Assembly (NCBI RefSeq): GCF_042453785.1
Contig: NC_091671.1
Coordinates: 7,758,001-7,822,000, forward strand
Direction of reading: 5' to 3'
Source of the DNA: Malus domestica
Taxonomy: Eukaryota; Streptophyta; Magnoliopsida; Rosales; Rosaceae
Length of the DNA: 64,000 nt
Shown: in pieces, positions 22,773 through 33,760 of the stretch
Position numbering within the stretch: the stretch's first letter is position 1
Layout: each line of letters starts with the position of its first letter
Translations under genes and position numbers: made by a program
The notes under the pieces: model-generated
What the model saw: only the letters and a program-made list of their open reading frames with translations
The model's database searches: none
What the model was told of the DNA's origin: nothing

Positions 22773-23663
22773 CTAAAATCCACAAACCCAGAAACGATCG
22801 ACCTAAAACAGCAATCGGAGCTCATAAAGTTCTTGTCTTTCCCTGGAATTCAATCCCAAAACTTATTGAACCCGCTTATTTTCCAGCAAGTTTTCCAAGA
22901 AACAGCAACAAGAACATGAAAAGAAACAAAAAAAAACAGTGAGAAAACAGAGGAAATGGGGTCTGAGATCAGAAGAGAGTCACTGAGAAAGATGGACGGA
23001 AACTGACGGGAAAGATCAATACGGCGGCGATTGGTTCTTACAAGAAGAACCCTTGTTAGGGTTTTGTTGCAGTTCAAGGAGCGGATTAAATACAGTGTTA
23101 GTTAGAGAAAGAAAGCAAGAAAAGCAGGAAACAAACCAATAAAAAAATGAAAAGCAAAATAAATTTGTCATTAAAAATTGTTATTTTTTACTTACTTTGT
23201 TTAGGGTTTTTTTCATTTATGCGCCTTAAAATAGGGTTAATTGACCAAGTGATAACTGACTGATGTTTTAATTGCGAAAAACAATTAATAATATTAAATA
23301 ATGATAAATGATAATCATGTTGGTTTAGTTTTTCTCGTGTCCAATAGAAGAATCTCTGACTGCCACGTCAGCTTATTAGATTCGCTGCCTTTTCCATATG
23401 TAGGGCAAAGTGCGGTCCATTGCACAGCTAAAATTTCGACGTAAATAGTAAAAATCTATCTTACTTGTATTTGGGAAAATAAGTTGGATTTTTTTTTTTT
23501 TTTTGTAAAGAAGGAATTTATTAAATTCGATTAGAAATGTTTACTTCAAAGGTCAAAGTGTTGAACAATTATTATGGCTCAAACGAATCCTATGTATGAA
23601 ATCAATATAAGATGTTGACGTGACTTATTATCTCTATAAAAAAAATCAATATAAGATGTTGGT
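22773..23663 (-). promoter_or_regulatory. Pumilio leader and promoter region
   Basis: Leader sequence to about 23090, then AT-rich promoter-like DNA. A T-run at 23490-23505 followed by an AAGGAATTTATTAAATTCG stretch may be another retroelement tail. No definite TATA box chosen. Confidence 0.4.
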
Positions 23664-23763
23664 AGTGGTGAGGGTGTGGGTAAGGGGTGGGGTAGTTCTA
23701 GGTCCCAGGTTCGAAACCTGGTGTGTGTGTTTGTGTTTGTGTTTGTGTTTGTGTGGGTGGTGG

Positions 23764-23800
<37 letters not shown>
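23664..23800 (+). mobile_element. tRNA-derived SINE with A(32) tail and 11-bp target duplication
   Basis: Flanked by AAGATGTTGGT at 23653-23663 and 23799-23809. It contains a perfect T-arm, CCAGG-TTCGAAA-CCTGG (about 23704-23720, box B of a Pol III promoter), then a TGTTTG/TGTGTG repeat and 32 A residues. The 5' half is unusually G/T-rich (GGTGAGGGTGTGGGTAAGGG) and lacks a good tRNA acceptor stem, so it is a retroposon, not a tRNA gene. The small size and clean duplication suggest a young insertion. Confidence 0.8.
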
Positions 23801-23802
<2 letters not shown>

Positions 23803-23809
23803 TGTTGGT

Positions 23810-24463
23810 GTTACTTAATCATAATCGTTTAAGTAGGAGGGGAAAAAATGAAAAGGGAGAGAATCATCCTCTATTAAATAAGGTAGATTTTTGTTAAACT
23901 ACATGTTTTAGTCTCAAATTTGGGTGCAATTGTAATCTCATTGATCATCTTTAAAATATTGCCATGTTATACATAAATTTATATTTTGTTGCAAATCATA
24001 GATCTATTAGTTTTTTTTTTTTTTTAGTGAAGGTACGATATTCATTGATAGGAAATTGAATACTTACAAACAGGATAGGGTGCATACAGTGAGCCTCTAT
24101 AAAAACCTTGCTAAAGATTTCAACACAGAGGGAGGGAAAAAGAGCGTCCCGCACCATGAGAGACCCATATGCACCCCTCCACCGCCCATCGTCGTGCGAT
24201 AACTCCAGCACAAGATTATCGTCCCTCATCTCCTTCTTCGTCCCTCATCCTCCTCATCTATCTCTTATCTTCTTTCTCGTCTCTTTTTTTTCCTTTCTTC
24301 TTTATATCACCATCAAATCTGGATTCTACACATACGCACGGTTATTCTCATGCGGGTTCAAATCTGGGTTCATCGGTGTCTGGTCAAGACGAAGTAAAAA
24401 GGCGAGCCTTGAAGTAAGGAATAGGAAAAGAGAGAGGTGGAGGAGGAAGATATATATACACAA
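23810..24463. other. Spacer with a possible retroelement tail
   Basis: AT-rich. 24010-24130 begins with a T-run followed by GTACGATATTCATTGATAGG, then a C/T-rich stretch to 24300, resembling an antisense retroelement tail. The overlapping ORFs here (24108-24482) have no family features. Confidence 0.45.
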
Positions 24464-25464
24464 GGCTATATCGCAAAAATAGTCCCTGAGATTCCAAATC
24501 GATAAAAGTGATCCCTGAGATTGTCCACCATCCATCATTTTGATCATTCATTTAAAAACTCTGTTAAGTGTCCCATAGCTCATGGCCATAAGTTTGGGCA
24601 ATTTTCAAAGCTTCGTAACTCAATCGTTTCTTAACCAAATTCGACCTATAATATATCAAAATGAAGATAGGAAAGTGTAGAATAAGATTGTACCTATTTC
24701 GAAGCCCAATAGTTGCCGGAGATGGCCAGAAAATAGCCTCAAAGTTGACTGGTCTTAGTGAAAACTTGAAAATTCATCGGAAACTGGGTAAACTTTAAAC
24801 GTTCATAACTTCTTCAATACTCAACAAAATCAAGTGATTCAAAAATGAAAATCATACTTTTCGACGAGAAGAATAGAATGGTACCTTTTTTTGACAGCTA
24901 ACTCACAGTGGTTTAGCCAGAAAACGGCTTGAAAGTGGCTATCTTGGCCTCGAGTTAGCCACTTTCGAGCTATTTTTCAGCCAAGCCACGGTGATCTAGC
25001 TGTCAAAAAATGTACCATTCTCTTTTTCTCATCAAGAAGTATGGTTTTTGTTTTTGAATCACTTGATTTCGTTGAGTATTGAAGAAGTTATGAACGTTTA
25101 AAGTTTACCTAGTTTCCGGCGAGTTTTCCAGTTTTCGATCGGACCAGTCAACTTTGAGGCTATTTTCCGGCCATCTCCGGCAACTATTGGGCTTCAAAAT
25201 AAGTATAATCTTATTCTACACTTTCATATCTTCATTTTGATATATTATGGGTCGAATTTGGTTAATAAACAATTAAGTTACGAAGTTTTGAAAATTACCC
25301 AAACTTCTGGCCAAGAGCTCCGGGACACTTAACGGAGTTTTTAACAAAATGACCAAAATGATGGATGGTGGACAATCTCAGGGACCACTTTTTATCAATT
25401 TGGAATCGCAGGGACCAAAGTGATGAGTTATGCAAATCTCAGGGACCATTTTGGCGATTTACTC
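24464..25464. mobile_element. Foldback (long inverted repeat) element, 1001 bp, 9-bp target duplication
   Basis: The whole element is a near-palindrome: left arm about 24464-24950, right arm about 24955-25464, centre near GAAAGTGGCT...AGCCACTTTC. Arms share TCCCTGAGATT, ATTGTCCACCATCC, ACTTAACGGAG-type, GCCCAATAGTTGCCGG, AAGTTGACTGG and AACGTTCATAACTTCTTCAA blocks in inverted order. TATACACAA flanks both sides (24455-24463 and 25465-25473); 9 bp fits Mutator. Repeated short motifs (TCCCTGAGAT or TCCCTGCGAT) occur near both ends. No ORF. A transcript would fold into a hairpin of nearly 490 bp. Confidence 0.9.
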
Positions 25465-25745
25465 TATACACAATACACAATATATATAAAGGGATAGAGA
25501 GATATGAGGGTCAATGATCTGGTAGGTACTTTTGTTCGATGCTGTAGTTGTCGCCGGTGAGGAGTAGGAGTGGGGCAGATGGCTTGACAAGATGTTGATC
25601 ACTCTGGCATCGTGGTTAAGATATGCAGGCGAGTTAGTGTGTGTTTAAGGTCGGGTATGATGGTGATTGGGTAAGGTTGGCGGTGGGGGGTTGGATTGTA
25701 GGACGGTCAATGGGTGATGATGGAAGGGAAATAGGGGGTAACAAG

Positions 25746-26044
25746 GTACCGTTTGGTACGTGGGACGGGACAGAACATAGTGGGACGAGGCGTTCTGTCC
25801 CACGTTTAGTGTGCCTAAAATGGGTGGAACGCGTTGTTCCACGAGATGAATTTTGGGGGAATTTTCGTTCCGCCTCACCCCCTAGAACGACTCGTTCCAC
25901 ATCCATAGAACACAAAATTATAACATGTCTGTCTCCTTCTTCTTCCTCCTTGTTTCCATCCGAGGGCATCTTTGCTCCCTCTCCGTTCCGTCCCATCCTA
26001 TCCCATCATGTCCCGTCCCGTCCCGTCTGCATACCAAATGATAC
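25746..26044. mobile_element. hAT-like MITE with G/C-rich ends
   Basis: Left end GGTACCGTTTGGTACGTGGG then GACGGGAC; right end inverted GGTATCATTTGGTATGCAGA then CGGGACGGGACGGGAC. The ORFs across it (for example 25641-26126) consist of the terminal repeats and are not genes. Target duplication not evident. Confidence 0.65.
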
Positions 26045-26146
26045 CAACAGAATGGGAAGTGGTAAGTGTAAGGTGGGCCCCACAAATAGATGTATGAAAT
26101 TACAACCAAAATACAAATTTGTGTGAAATTACAACTAAAATACTAT

Positions 26147-26292
26147 GATATGGTGGTATTCCTTTTCACAATAGAGAGATCTTAGGTTCAAATCTTGTAG
26201 ATGACGCATTCAATAACAAATTAGACTATCCATTATGTGGCTTAGCCAAACTCCACTTCCTCTTAGTGTAAAAAATATTGATATACTAAAAA
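26147..26292 (+). mobile_element. SINE, family S1 (box B GGTTCAAATC)
   Basis: Order of blocks: GGTGGTATTCCTTTTC, AGAGAGATCTTAGGTTCAAATC (Pol III box B-like), TTAGACTATCCATTATGTGG, CTTAGCCAAACTCC, TTAGTGTAAAAAATATTG, then an A-run. The same order occurs inverted at 30524-30687, 41222-41375 and 59225-59335, so it is a dispersed family. Confidence 0.65.
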
Positions 26293-26654
26293 AAAAAAAA
26301 TTGATGTATGTGGTTGCAATTTCACCCAAACTTCGGATGCAAAATGGTCATTTAAATTTGTAGCTTCCATTAATTTTCTAGGGCTGGTGTTCTTTTCTTT
26401 GAGGTTTTTTTTTATTTTTTATTTTTTTATTTTTATTTTTTTCCAATTAGATTCTATGAGCATCCATGCGAAATGCTGTGAAACGAGTATTTTATATTTT
26501 TTGTTAGTCGCCAACAGATAATTTAAAGATGATTAAAATATTTATTTTGGCCCCAAGTTAAAGAGAGAAAGCTAATGAGATCTCAAATTAAACTACTAGA
26601 ATTATTTTATGGAAATATCTTTTTTACATCTCAAATTTACACATACGTCCATTA

Positions 26655-27864
26655 GGTCAACTCCAAACCTGGGCTAAAGGCCAAATTTTTAGCCCAAAAT
26701 TCCCCCCAAACACTCCCCAACCCAAGCTAAAATATTGGGCTTAAAGGGGAATGCTAAAGTTGGGCCAAATTCCCTCCCAAAACGCGTGGACTCACCCCGT
26801 TTTGGGCCACTCTTGGCCCGTCGACTCGCACACGCGCCCCATGCGGGTAAGTTGCAACCGGAGCCCAACAGGAAGGGGGCCCAGCGTCAGGGCCTTGTTG
26901 GCCACTCACCCGAGCCCAACGGCTCTTTTCAAAATCGGACGGCCAGCAGTTAAGGACCGTTGGTTGATCCAACGGTCGAGATTCAATTTCATTTTTAAAA
27001 AATATGTTATTTTAAAATATATTGAACCCAACGGTTGAGATTGAATATAATCAAATCTAACGGTAAAAAAAAAGATCTAACGGTCCAAATTTAAATCCAA
27101 CGGCTAAAATAATTAAAAAATATTATTTAACTCAAAATTCACCCAAAAACTCTATAAATATCTATGTATTTGTTCAAACATCCACACAAAACTCAATTTT
27201 CTCCTATAATTCTTCCAATTTATCTTTCTACTATTTCTTTCCATTTCCAAATTGTTCAACATGGCAAGAGAGCATGCTAAAGGTCGTAATTGGACCTGTG
27301 AGGAAGATGTTGCTTTATGCTTGGCATGGGTTTCTGTTAGCGAAGATGGTGCAGTTGGCACAAATCAAAATAAAAAGGTTTTGTGGGATAAAATCATTGC
27401 AAAGTTTCAAGAAAACTGCAATGGCGGAGGGCGGGACGGTGGTGATGTTTATGATCGGTGGAAGACTATCAACAAAGCATGCACTTTATGGAAGGGAAGA
27501 TTGGAGAGAGCCATGGTTGACATGCCTAGTGGAATGAGCGTCATAGAAATCGTAAGTTTTTTTCTTCAATAATTATTGTACTTATTATTCCAAACTTTGT
27601 GAAAAATTTAATGATTTTTCAATAATTATCGGAATTTAAATTTTTTTAGATTAAAATGTTCATAAAATTAATTTACAATAGTCTACATATTTATTTATTT
27701 AAAAAAATTGATTTAAGAAAAAAATTAGCCTAAGTTCATTCTTTAATAATTCCAGGCTAAAATTTTAGGCCAGAAGGGTTGGAGCAGAAAATATGTTTCT
27801 GGGTTAAAAGCCAAATTTTATGGGCTAAAAAATTTGACTTTTAGCCCAAGGGTTGGAGATGGTC
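26655..27864. mobile_element. PIF/Harbinger element, internally deleted, 3-bp TTA target duplication
   Basis: Terminal repeats GGTCAACTCCAAACCTGGGC (left) and, inverted, GACCATCTCCAACCCTTGGG (right), both followed by CTAAA. TTA at 26652-26654 and 27865-27867. Subterminal ATTTTTAGCCCA/GGGCTAAA motifs and AACGGT/CCAACGG repeats recur. It carries one Myb/SANT exon but no transposase frame, so it is non-autonomous. Confidence 0.85.
27261..27551 (+). pseudogene. Myb/SANT-like (trihelix) first exon of a Harbinger ORF1-type protein
   Basis: ATG at 27261; 97 codons to a donor at 27552 (GAAATC then GTAAGT). The peptide has trihelix tryptophans: GRNWTCEEDVALCLAWVSVS, DGAVGTNQNKKVLWDKIIAK, DVYDRWKTINKACTLWKG. 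This type is the DNA-binding partner protein of PIF/Harbinger transposons and is often annotated in plants as GST T3-like or NAM-associated. The following exons are not visible before the right end of the element at 27864, so it is a remnant, though it has no internal stop. A TATA-like CTCTATAAATATC lies at 27151-27163, and the leader is about 90 nt, so it may still be transcribed. Confidence 0.75.
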
Positions 27865-28128
27865 TTATAAATACTCTAATTAAACTGTTTAAATTGGTCT
27901 CCTCGTGCAATTAATTTTTTGTCAGAGTGTTTTATTTGTAATTAACCAACTTTAACTCTAAACCAAACACCCATCTACAACAATAACTACATTGATGTGT
28001 TCCATACGAGATCAAATCTTTTGCACCTAAAATGAGTATGGCATCTTTTTGGCCTCAATTATTAACTGGGGACGTATTTATAAACCTAACATTTCTTAAC
28101 TTTGTTGTCGTAAACTTAATCTATGTTA

Positions 28129-28766
28129 GGCCATCTCCAACCGAAGGCTAGCCAGATGGCTCGTTTTAGCCCTCTGGCCTTCCAAAATATTAATATTTTA
28201 ATGAACAATACAGGGCAATATTTTCCTCCGTCTCCAACCGAGGGCCAAAGGGTCATAGGGCCAAACATAATTTATTACTTAAATTTAAAAACTACAACAA
28301 CTTAAATTCAAATTCAACAACAACTTAAATTAAAAAACTACAACTTATATTTAAAAACAACAACGGTAACTGGCCCCAAAAACCAAAAAAAAATTAGAAA
28401 TTAAATTTAATGAATGGTTTAGCTATTTATAGGGAAAAAATAGAATTTTTAAGAATTTAAAAAAAATAGAATTTTTAAGAATTAAAAAAAAAATTGGCCC
28501 AAAAAACCAAAAAAAACAAAATAACGGCTAGCTGACGTTTGCTAGCCGTTATATTCAAAATTTTCCATATTTGTGTTGGTTATAACCGACACTATTTATA
28601 TCAAATAGCTGTTAGATTCAAAATTTTCCATGCTATTTGTGTTGGTTATAACCGACACTATTTCTTTTATGTAACCAACAGCAAGCAAAAAATTTCAGCT
28701 AGCTCTCTGTTGGAGACGATTTTCGAACTATTTTCGGCCCTCTGGACCCTTCGATTAGAGATGGCC
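28129..28766. mobile_element. PIF/Harbinger-type MITE with TTA duplication
   Basis: Ends GGCCATCTCCAACCGAAGGC and, inverted, GGCCATCTCTAATCGAAGGG; TTA at 28126-28128 and 28767-28769. Inside, a block TTCAAAATTTTCCAT plus GTTGGTTATAACCGACACTA is present twice (about 28555-28605 and 28618-28663). A second CTCCAACCGAGGGCC near 28233 suggests a nested or duplicated end. No ORF. Confidence 0.85.
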
Positions 28767-28769
28767 TTA

Positions 28770-29867
28770 AACAATGATTGGACCATAGAGAGGCCACACC
28801 TATTTTAGGTGCAGAAGATTTGATCTCGTTGCATACACCGTCAAATGATGAATCTACTTCGTCAAAACCAATTATTATGTTTCTCTAAAATGATAATGTA
28901 TGTCATACATTGATGTACTGAAAAAATGACTTTTCTAACTAAAACTCCTATTAATAAATGTGTGTACTTATTTGCATTTAGTGTGCAACGGTACCATTAC
29001 ACAGTTAAGTTTTGTTATTTGGGTTTTTAATTGTTTTTTTTTTTGTCAGAAGGTTATAGTTTTTGTTTTTAATATTTAATTAGCTCATCCTTGACCAAAA
29101 AAATAATAAATTAGCTCATCCAAAACGTCACCGAATTGAACCAATTTGTCTCTAAGTTACAACAAAACAGAAGTTTTTGCTAATTTTGCTTGTAGCTTTG
29201 CAGGGGTTTTGCTCGGCTGGGGCCGAAGCAGCAGCTTTGGCCTTTTCCTTGGCTCTTTCCTTTGCTGCTGCATGGCATTGTTGACCAAAACAAGAATTCT
29301 TCAAATGTTGCTAGTGAACTATAAAGAGTCGGTGGGCAATGGGCATCTCACCTCTATCTATCTTCATCACCTCACAACTCTCGCGATCTGACGAAACCAC
29401 CACTGCACTATGACCCACCGCCGCTCTGATCTACAGATTGATGGTCGTTGCTAACGGAGATGGTGCAAATTTTGGTGAGGGTAGAAAGGCTGAGTGGATG
29501 ATTGAAGGGGTAGATTTTCTAACGGTTGTATGACATTGGTACGAAATCAGGAGTGCATGGAATTGAATTCGGACGCAAAATTAAGGGGACAAAATGCAGT
29601 TTACTCTAATTGTATTTGTGATAATTATTTAGTAGCATGTGAAGTGGAGGGGTCTTGGCCACAATAGAAAGTCAAACTATAAAATCTGTCAAGTGTTATG
29701 AGTGATCCACCATCTATTCTTGGATATATAGTACTACTAATTACATGTTTATATATCCTTATTCAGTAGTCAATATGATAAATAAGATCAAAAGTAGTAA
29801 TTGTGCATGGTTTACTATAATTGTTAATTTAGGTACCGTGGTTTCAACATTATTAAATTTAGGGAAC
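28770..29867. other. Spacer, no feature recognised
   Basis: AT-rich, with a slightly richer part at 29195-29560. The 81-codon frame at 29146 is Leu/Cys-rich without family features. Confidence 0.5.
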
Positions 29868-30022
29868 TTTAACGAAAACTTTCGGTACTGTTTATTTTAA
29901 CGAAAAACCACATTATTACACTAAAAAGTCAATCATGGTACTATTCACTTTACCTTTTATTTTGTATTTATCTTTAAAACTCAAAGTTTTTAAGTTCTTT
30001 TCATTAGTCTTCTTTTAAATTT
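29868..30022 (+). repeat. Dispersed repeat, AACTTTAACGAAAA family, copy 1
   Basis: Starts GGGAACTTTAACGAAAACTT and contains TAACGAAAAACCACATT, ACACTAAAAAGTCAATC, GGTACTATTCACTTTACC and AAAACTCAAAGTTTT. The same blocks occur in reverse at 52215-52372. Probably a transposon end; class not determined. Confidence 0.7.
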
Positions 30023-30137
30023 ACCCATTGATTCACTCCTATTGCCATTTTTGTCAAGAAATTCAATTTCTAGCAATTCTATAACTTAGCATCCAATCGT
30101 GCGCCACACTCTTACGATGTGTTTATATTGTTTTATT

Positions 30138-30516
30138 TAGGGGTTGTATTCAATTAGAAGTATAAAAGATTCTAGAAGATTTTAAAGAGTATACAATTTA
30201 AGGGTATCCAATCAAGATTTTATTCAATCAAAATTATAAAGATGTTCATAAAATTCCATAGGAATCAGAATGTAATCAATTAGGATCTTAAAATAGCTCA
30301 TAAAACTTCGTGGGTATTCAATTAGGAATTGATTTTAAAGTATTTTTAAAAGTTAAAGACTTTGATAGATTTAGAATGAATTTATAGTGTATTTAGGAAA
30401 TCAGGCTTATCCCTAAGATTTTTGAATGAATTCATATGGAGTCTATGAAACTCCATCATACTTCACGGATTTGTAACTCTTTTAAAAACCTTCAAAACCT
30501 CAAATGAGTACACTTC
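30138..30516. mobile_element. MITE, GGGGTTGTATTCAATTAG type
   Basis: Left end GGGGTTGTATTCAATTAGAA, right end inverted GGAAGTGTACTCATTTGAGG, flanked by TTA on both sides, which would suit a Harbinger-type element. Internal copies of ATTCAATTAGGAATTG-like sequence. The right end was later used as target by the S1 SINE. Confidence 0.55.
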
Positions 30517-30523
30517 CTTAGTT

Positions 30524-30687
30524 TTTATTTTATTTTTTAGTACAACGATATATTTTACACTAAAGGGAGGAGGGAGTTCGGCTAAGCCACACAATGAGCA
30601 ACCTAATTTGGTATCGAATTTTTCATCCACGAGATTAGAACCTAAGACCTCTCACTTACAAGTGAAGATGAATATCACCATACCCTA
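30524..30687 (-). mobile_element. SINE, family S1, with 16-bp target duplication
   Basis: Flanked by GTACACTTCCTTAGTT (30508-30523) and GTACATCTCCTTAGTT (30688-30703), two mismatches. On the minus strand: GTGATATTCATCTTCACTTG, AGGTTCTAATCTCG (box B), TTGTGTGGCTTAGCCGAACT, CCCTTTAGTGTAAAATATAT. The best-preserved S1 copy in the window. Confidence 0.8.
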
Positions 30688-30703
30688 GTACATCTCCTTA
30701 GTT

Positions 30704-32158
30704 AGTGTGGGGGATAAGAAGAAATATGAATGAAAATGAATGTGCATGTGATAAACAACTAAAATTGGTACCAGGTGGAATATCTTGTATATAAAAATTA
30801 TAATCGGCTGGATTGACTAGACAAGCCCGCTATCAACTAAGATAGATTTGTTAGTCAATAAATCGAAGATTCAATTACTAATTTCAATTCCCAAAAACTA
30901 TCCTAGTTATCAAGGTTGTAGTTTGTTACAAGTTATTAATGTGTTAAGTGAGCAAGATTGTGAGCACATACCATTTAAATTATCATTAGATATATGTATC
31001 TTGTATGTGTATGTGAGATGTGTGACACAATAAAAATAACTTGAACACAAGATATTTTTTATCGGAAAAACCCACCTATGGGTTAAAAAACCAAAGACTC
31101 TCCACTATGTCTAATCCACTAGTGTAAACAAATGTTCATACAAAGATCACACAAGCTCAATTCTTAGATCTATATATATGGAGCATTTTTACCTTTGTGC
31201 AACATTGCCTTACACGAGATGGACTCATCGGTCTTCACGAAATGGCAGCTGCTCTTGAGCTCATCACCTTGTGGCACCGAGATCAAAACAATCAATGATA
31301 TGATATGATTTTATGATATGCATATGAAATTTGGATTCAAATGACCAATCAGATTTTCCAGTCAAACAGTTGAAGGAAGAATCTAACTTGAATCCAAAAG
31401 CTTAATCTAAAACCGGATTTAAAGCTTAAAACTAGACCAAGACATAAATGCAAACCTTAAAACAATGCAACCCTTATACACAATGATTTGGTGTTTAATG
31501 CATGAGAAATGTTTGGCAATTATGGTTTCATCAATGGAGAAGATGCAAGCTAAACCTTGAAGCAACTCTATATCTCTAAAACCAAATTCTAAACCCCCAA
31601 ATTCAACTGAAACCCTATAGAACAAATATACCCAAGGAAATTAGATTTTTGATTAGCCAATTTGTCCCAATGACACTTGTCAGCTCCAAAAGAAATCTAG
31701 GCAGATTAATGGCTAGAAACTGACTACCAGCATAAATGTGTCAGTCAACCCATGCGGGCTGTCTTAATTTGTGTGCCTAGAGAACTAGAAGTCAGCGCCC
31801 AAAACTGATTAGACAATCAAACTAGACAAAATGCAAATCAAATATAGGTATAAAGTGCACATGCATCAACAAACATTTTGAGGTGAAAAGTGCCACATCT
31901 TGAACATTTTACGGTAGCAGCAACAACCATAATCTGAGTATATCCTAAAGCTAGATTGAGCATGTGTGAGGTTCAATTACAATATTTGACAAGGAAAGCC
32001 AAACACTTAAAACTAGACTTTACAACAACCCTCTTTAGTTGCTTCATACTTTTATTTATTGGGTATGTCATATCCAAAACCAATTAGACTCACTTTTATT
32101 TTATTTTATTTTATAATTTCTTTGGTTGTTAGCATACATATGAATATGAGTCATACTA
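30704..32158. other. Spacer, no feature recognised
   Basis: AT-rich, no ORF above 68 codons, no repeat structure that I could define. Confidence 0.5.
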
Positions 32159-33387
32159 AGTACTGGTTTGGTACTGAGGTGATTTTAAAAAAAGCGGGTA
32201 TAAAAAAAAGCTCTTTTTTTGTGTTTGGTAAACATTCAACTTCAGCTTTTTCTTCATAATTTTGGATGAAAAAAGCTAAAAGTTCAAAGCAGCAAAAACT
32301 AGCTTTAAAAAATTGGCTTTTTTTGCTTCCATAGCTTCTGCACAAACCTAATTTGTAAGATCCGCTAAGCCTTTAATGAAACTTTCAAACACCCAAAATG
32401 ACCTTAAAAAATTAAATAATTATACATAATACCAACTGGAAAACGTCGCCGATTTCAATTGGAAGGTCGTCCTCGTCGATCCCACCATGACGCCGTTTAC
32501 TGCGAGCTTCAACAATCACCGTTATTGACCTTGAATTCTATACCCTAGGACGTTGTTTCTGCCTCTGTCCTTCCTCCAATCTTTTGTCCATCCTCTATCA
32601 CTCCCATATCGACAAAATCACATCGAGAAATACCACCATCTCTTCCGGAGAGGACCAGATTCGGTTTTGGCATCACATATTTGCCCATATTTCCCTGATT
32701 GCACCGCTTACAGGCAACTGATCTTCGTATTTTTGCAAATTAAGAAAGCCCATAATGCCCAAACGGACACCAAAACTCAATTATTCCAAATACCCAAAAT
32801 TAAATACAAGAAACTACTTCATATGATCAAATTCACACTATATAGTTTCAAAAAGAAAAAATGATGAGTCCCGGAAGAAGAAAGAAACCAGCATCTTAGA
32901 ACGTTGGCCCTGCCCGATGTATATAATGAACTCCTCGAGCAGCTAGACCATGTATGTATTGCAAATCAGATAACAGGTGAGGGAGATTGAGGAACGGAGC
33001 ATAAAATAAAAAAGAAGAAGACAGAGCAAAAAAAAAAAAAAAAACTGAGAAAATTGGGGTTGTAGGGGAGACTTCTAGAAAGATGTTTTTGGTTTTTGGA
33101 AAGTTTGGTTCAGTAGTGGGGTAGTGGGAGAGACTACTCGATGCAGAAGGAGAAAATTAAATTAATGGTACATCTAGTATTATACATTTTTTGGTCATTT
33201 CACACAGTCACATATATTTTGTATAAAAGTTTACCAAACACTATAATATTTTTTTTTCTTTCCATAAACACTTTTACAAAAAAATTTACCAAACACTCTG
33301 CTGCTTTATTTCATAGCTGCTTATTCTCACAGCATAGCAGAAACAATTTTTTTTTTCAAAGTACATCAATACTAAACCAACCCTAAA
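32159..33387. mobile_element. Non-autonomous hAT-like element X
   Basis: Left end TACTGGTTTGGTACTGAGGT followed by GTGTTTGGTAAAC; right end (inverted) AGGGTTGGTTTAGTATTGAT followed by GAGAATAAGCAGC. The two end types are the same pair seen in copies A and D, so this is a larger relative (1.2 kb). No transposase frame. It lies head to head with element Y. The interior (32450-33120) is more mixed in base composition and unexplained. Confidence 0.65.
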
Positions 33388-33760
33388 TCGTTACAAATTA
33401 ATCCCTTGTAAGTAAATACACCAAAAACTATGTAGTTGACCAATTTTGTTTCAGTCACTTTCCCCTACTAATTTAGCCTAAAACCCAAATTTTTTTTATG
33501 CACCAACCTATCTTTATAGCCTCTTAAGGCTAGTTTGGTATTGATGTGCTTTGAAAAAAAAAAAACTACTTCTGTTATGCTGTGAGAATAAGCAGCTGTG
33601 AAATAAAGTAGCATAGTGTTTTGTAAATTTTTTTGTAAAAGTGCTTTTAGAAAAAAAAGCAGTATTATATTGTTTGGTACACTTTTATGTAAAACAGCTG
33701 TGACAATGTAAAATGACAAAAAAAGGTATACTACTAGATGTGCCGTTAATTTAATTTTCT
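33151..33760. repeat. Long inverted repeat formed by elements X and Y
   Basis: Arms 33151-33387 and 33524-33760 (about 237 bp each, spacer 136 bp). They match through the hAT ends and past them into GAAAATTAAATTAA-GG-ACATCTAGTA, so the homology is not limited to the terminal repeats. Arms differ by scattered substitutions and short indels. Confidence 0.8.

Noticed and set aside
23700..23725. Possible tRNA gene
   Set aside because: Only the T-arm is intact; no acceptor, D or anticodon stems, and a long A tail follows, so it is a SINE.
25641..26126. 161-codon plus-strand ORF
   Set aside because: Runs through both ends of a hAT-like MITE; composition comes from the terminal repeats.
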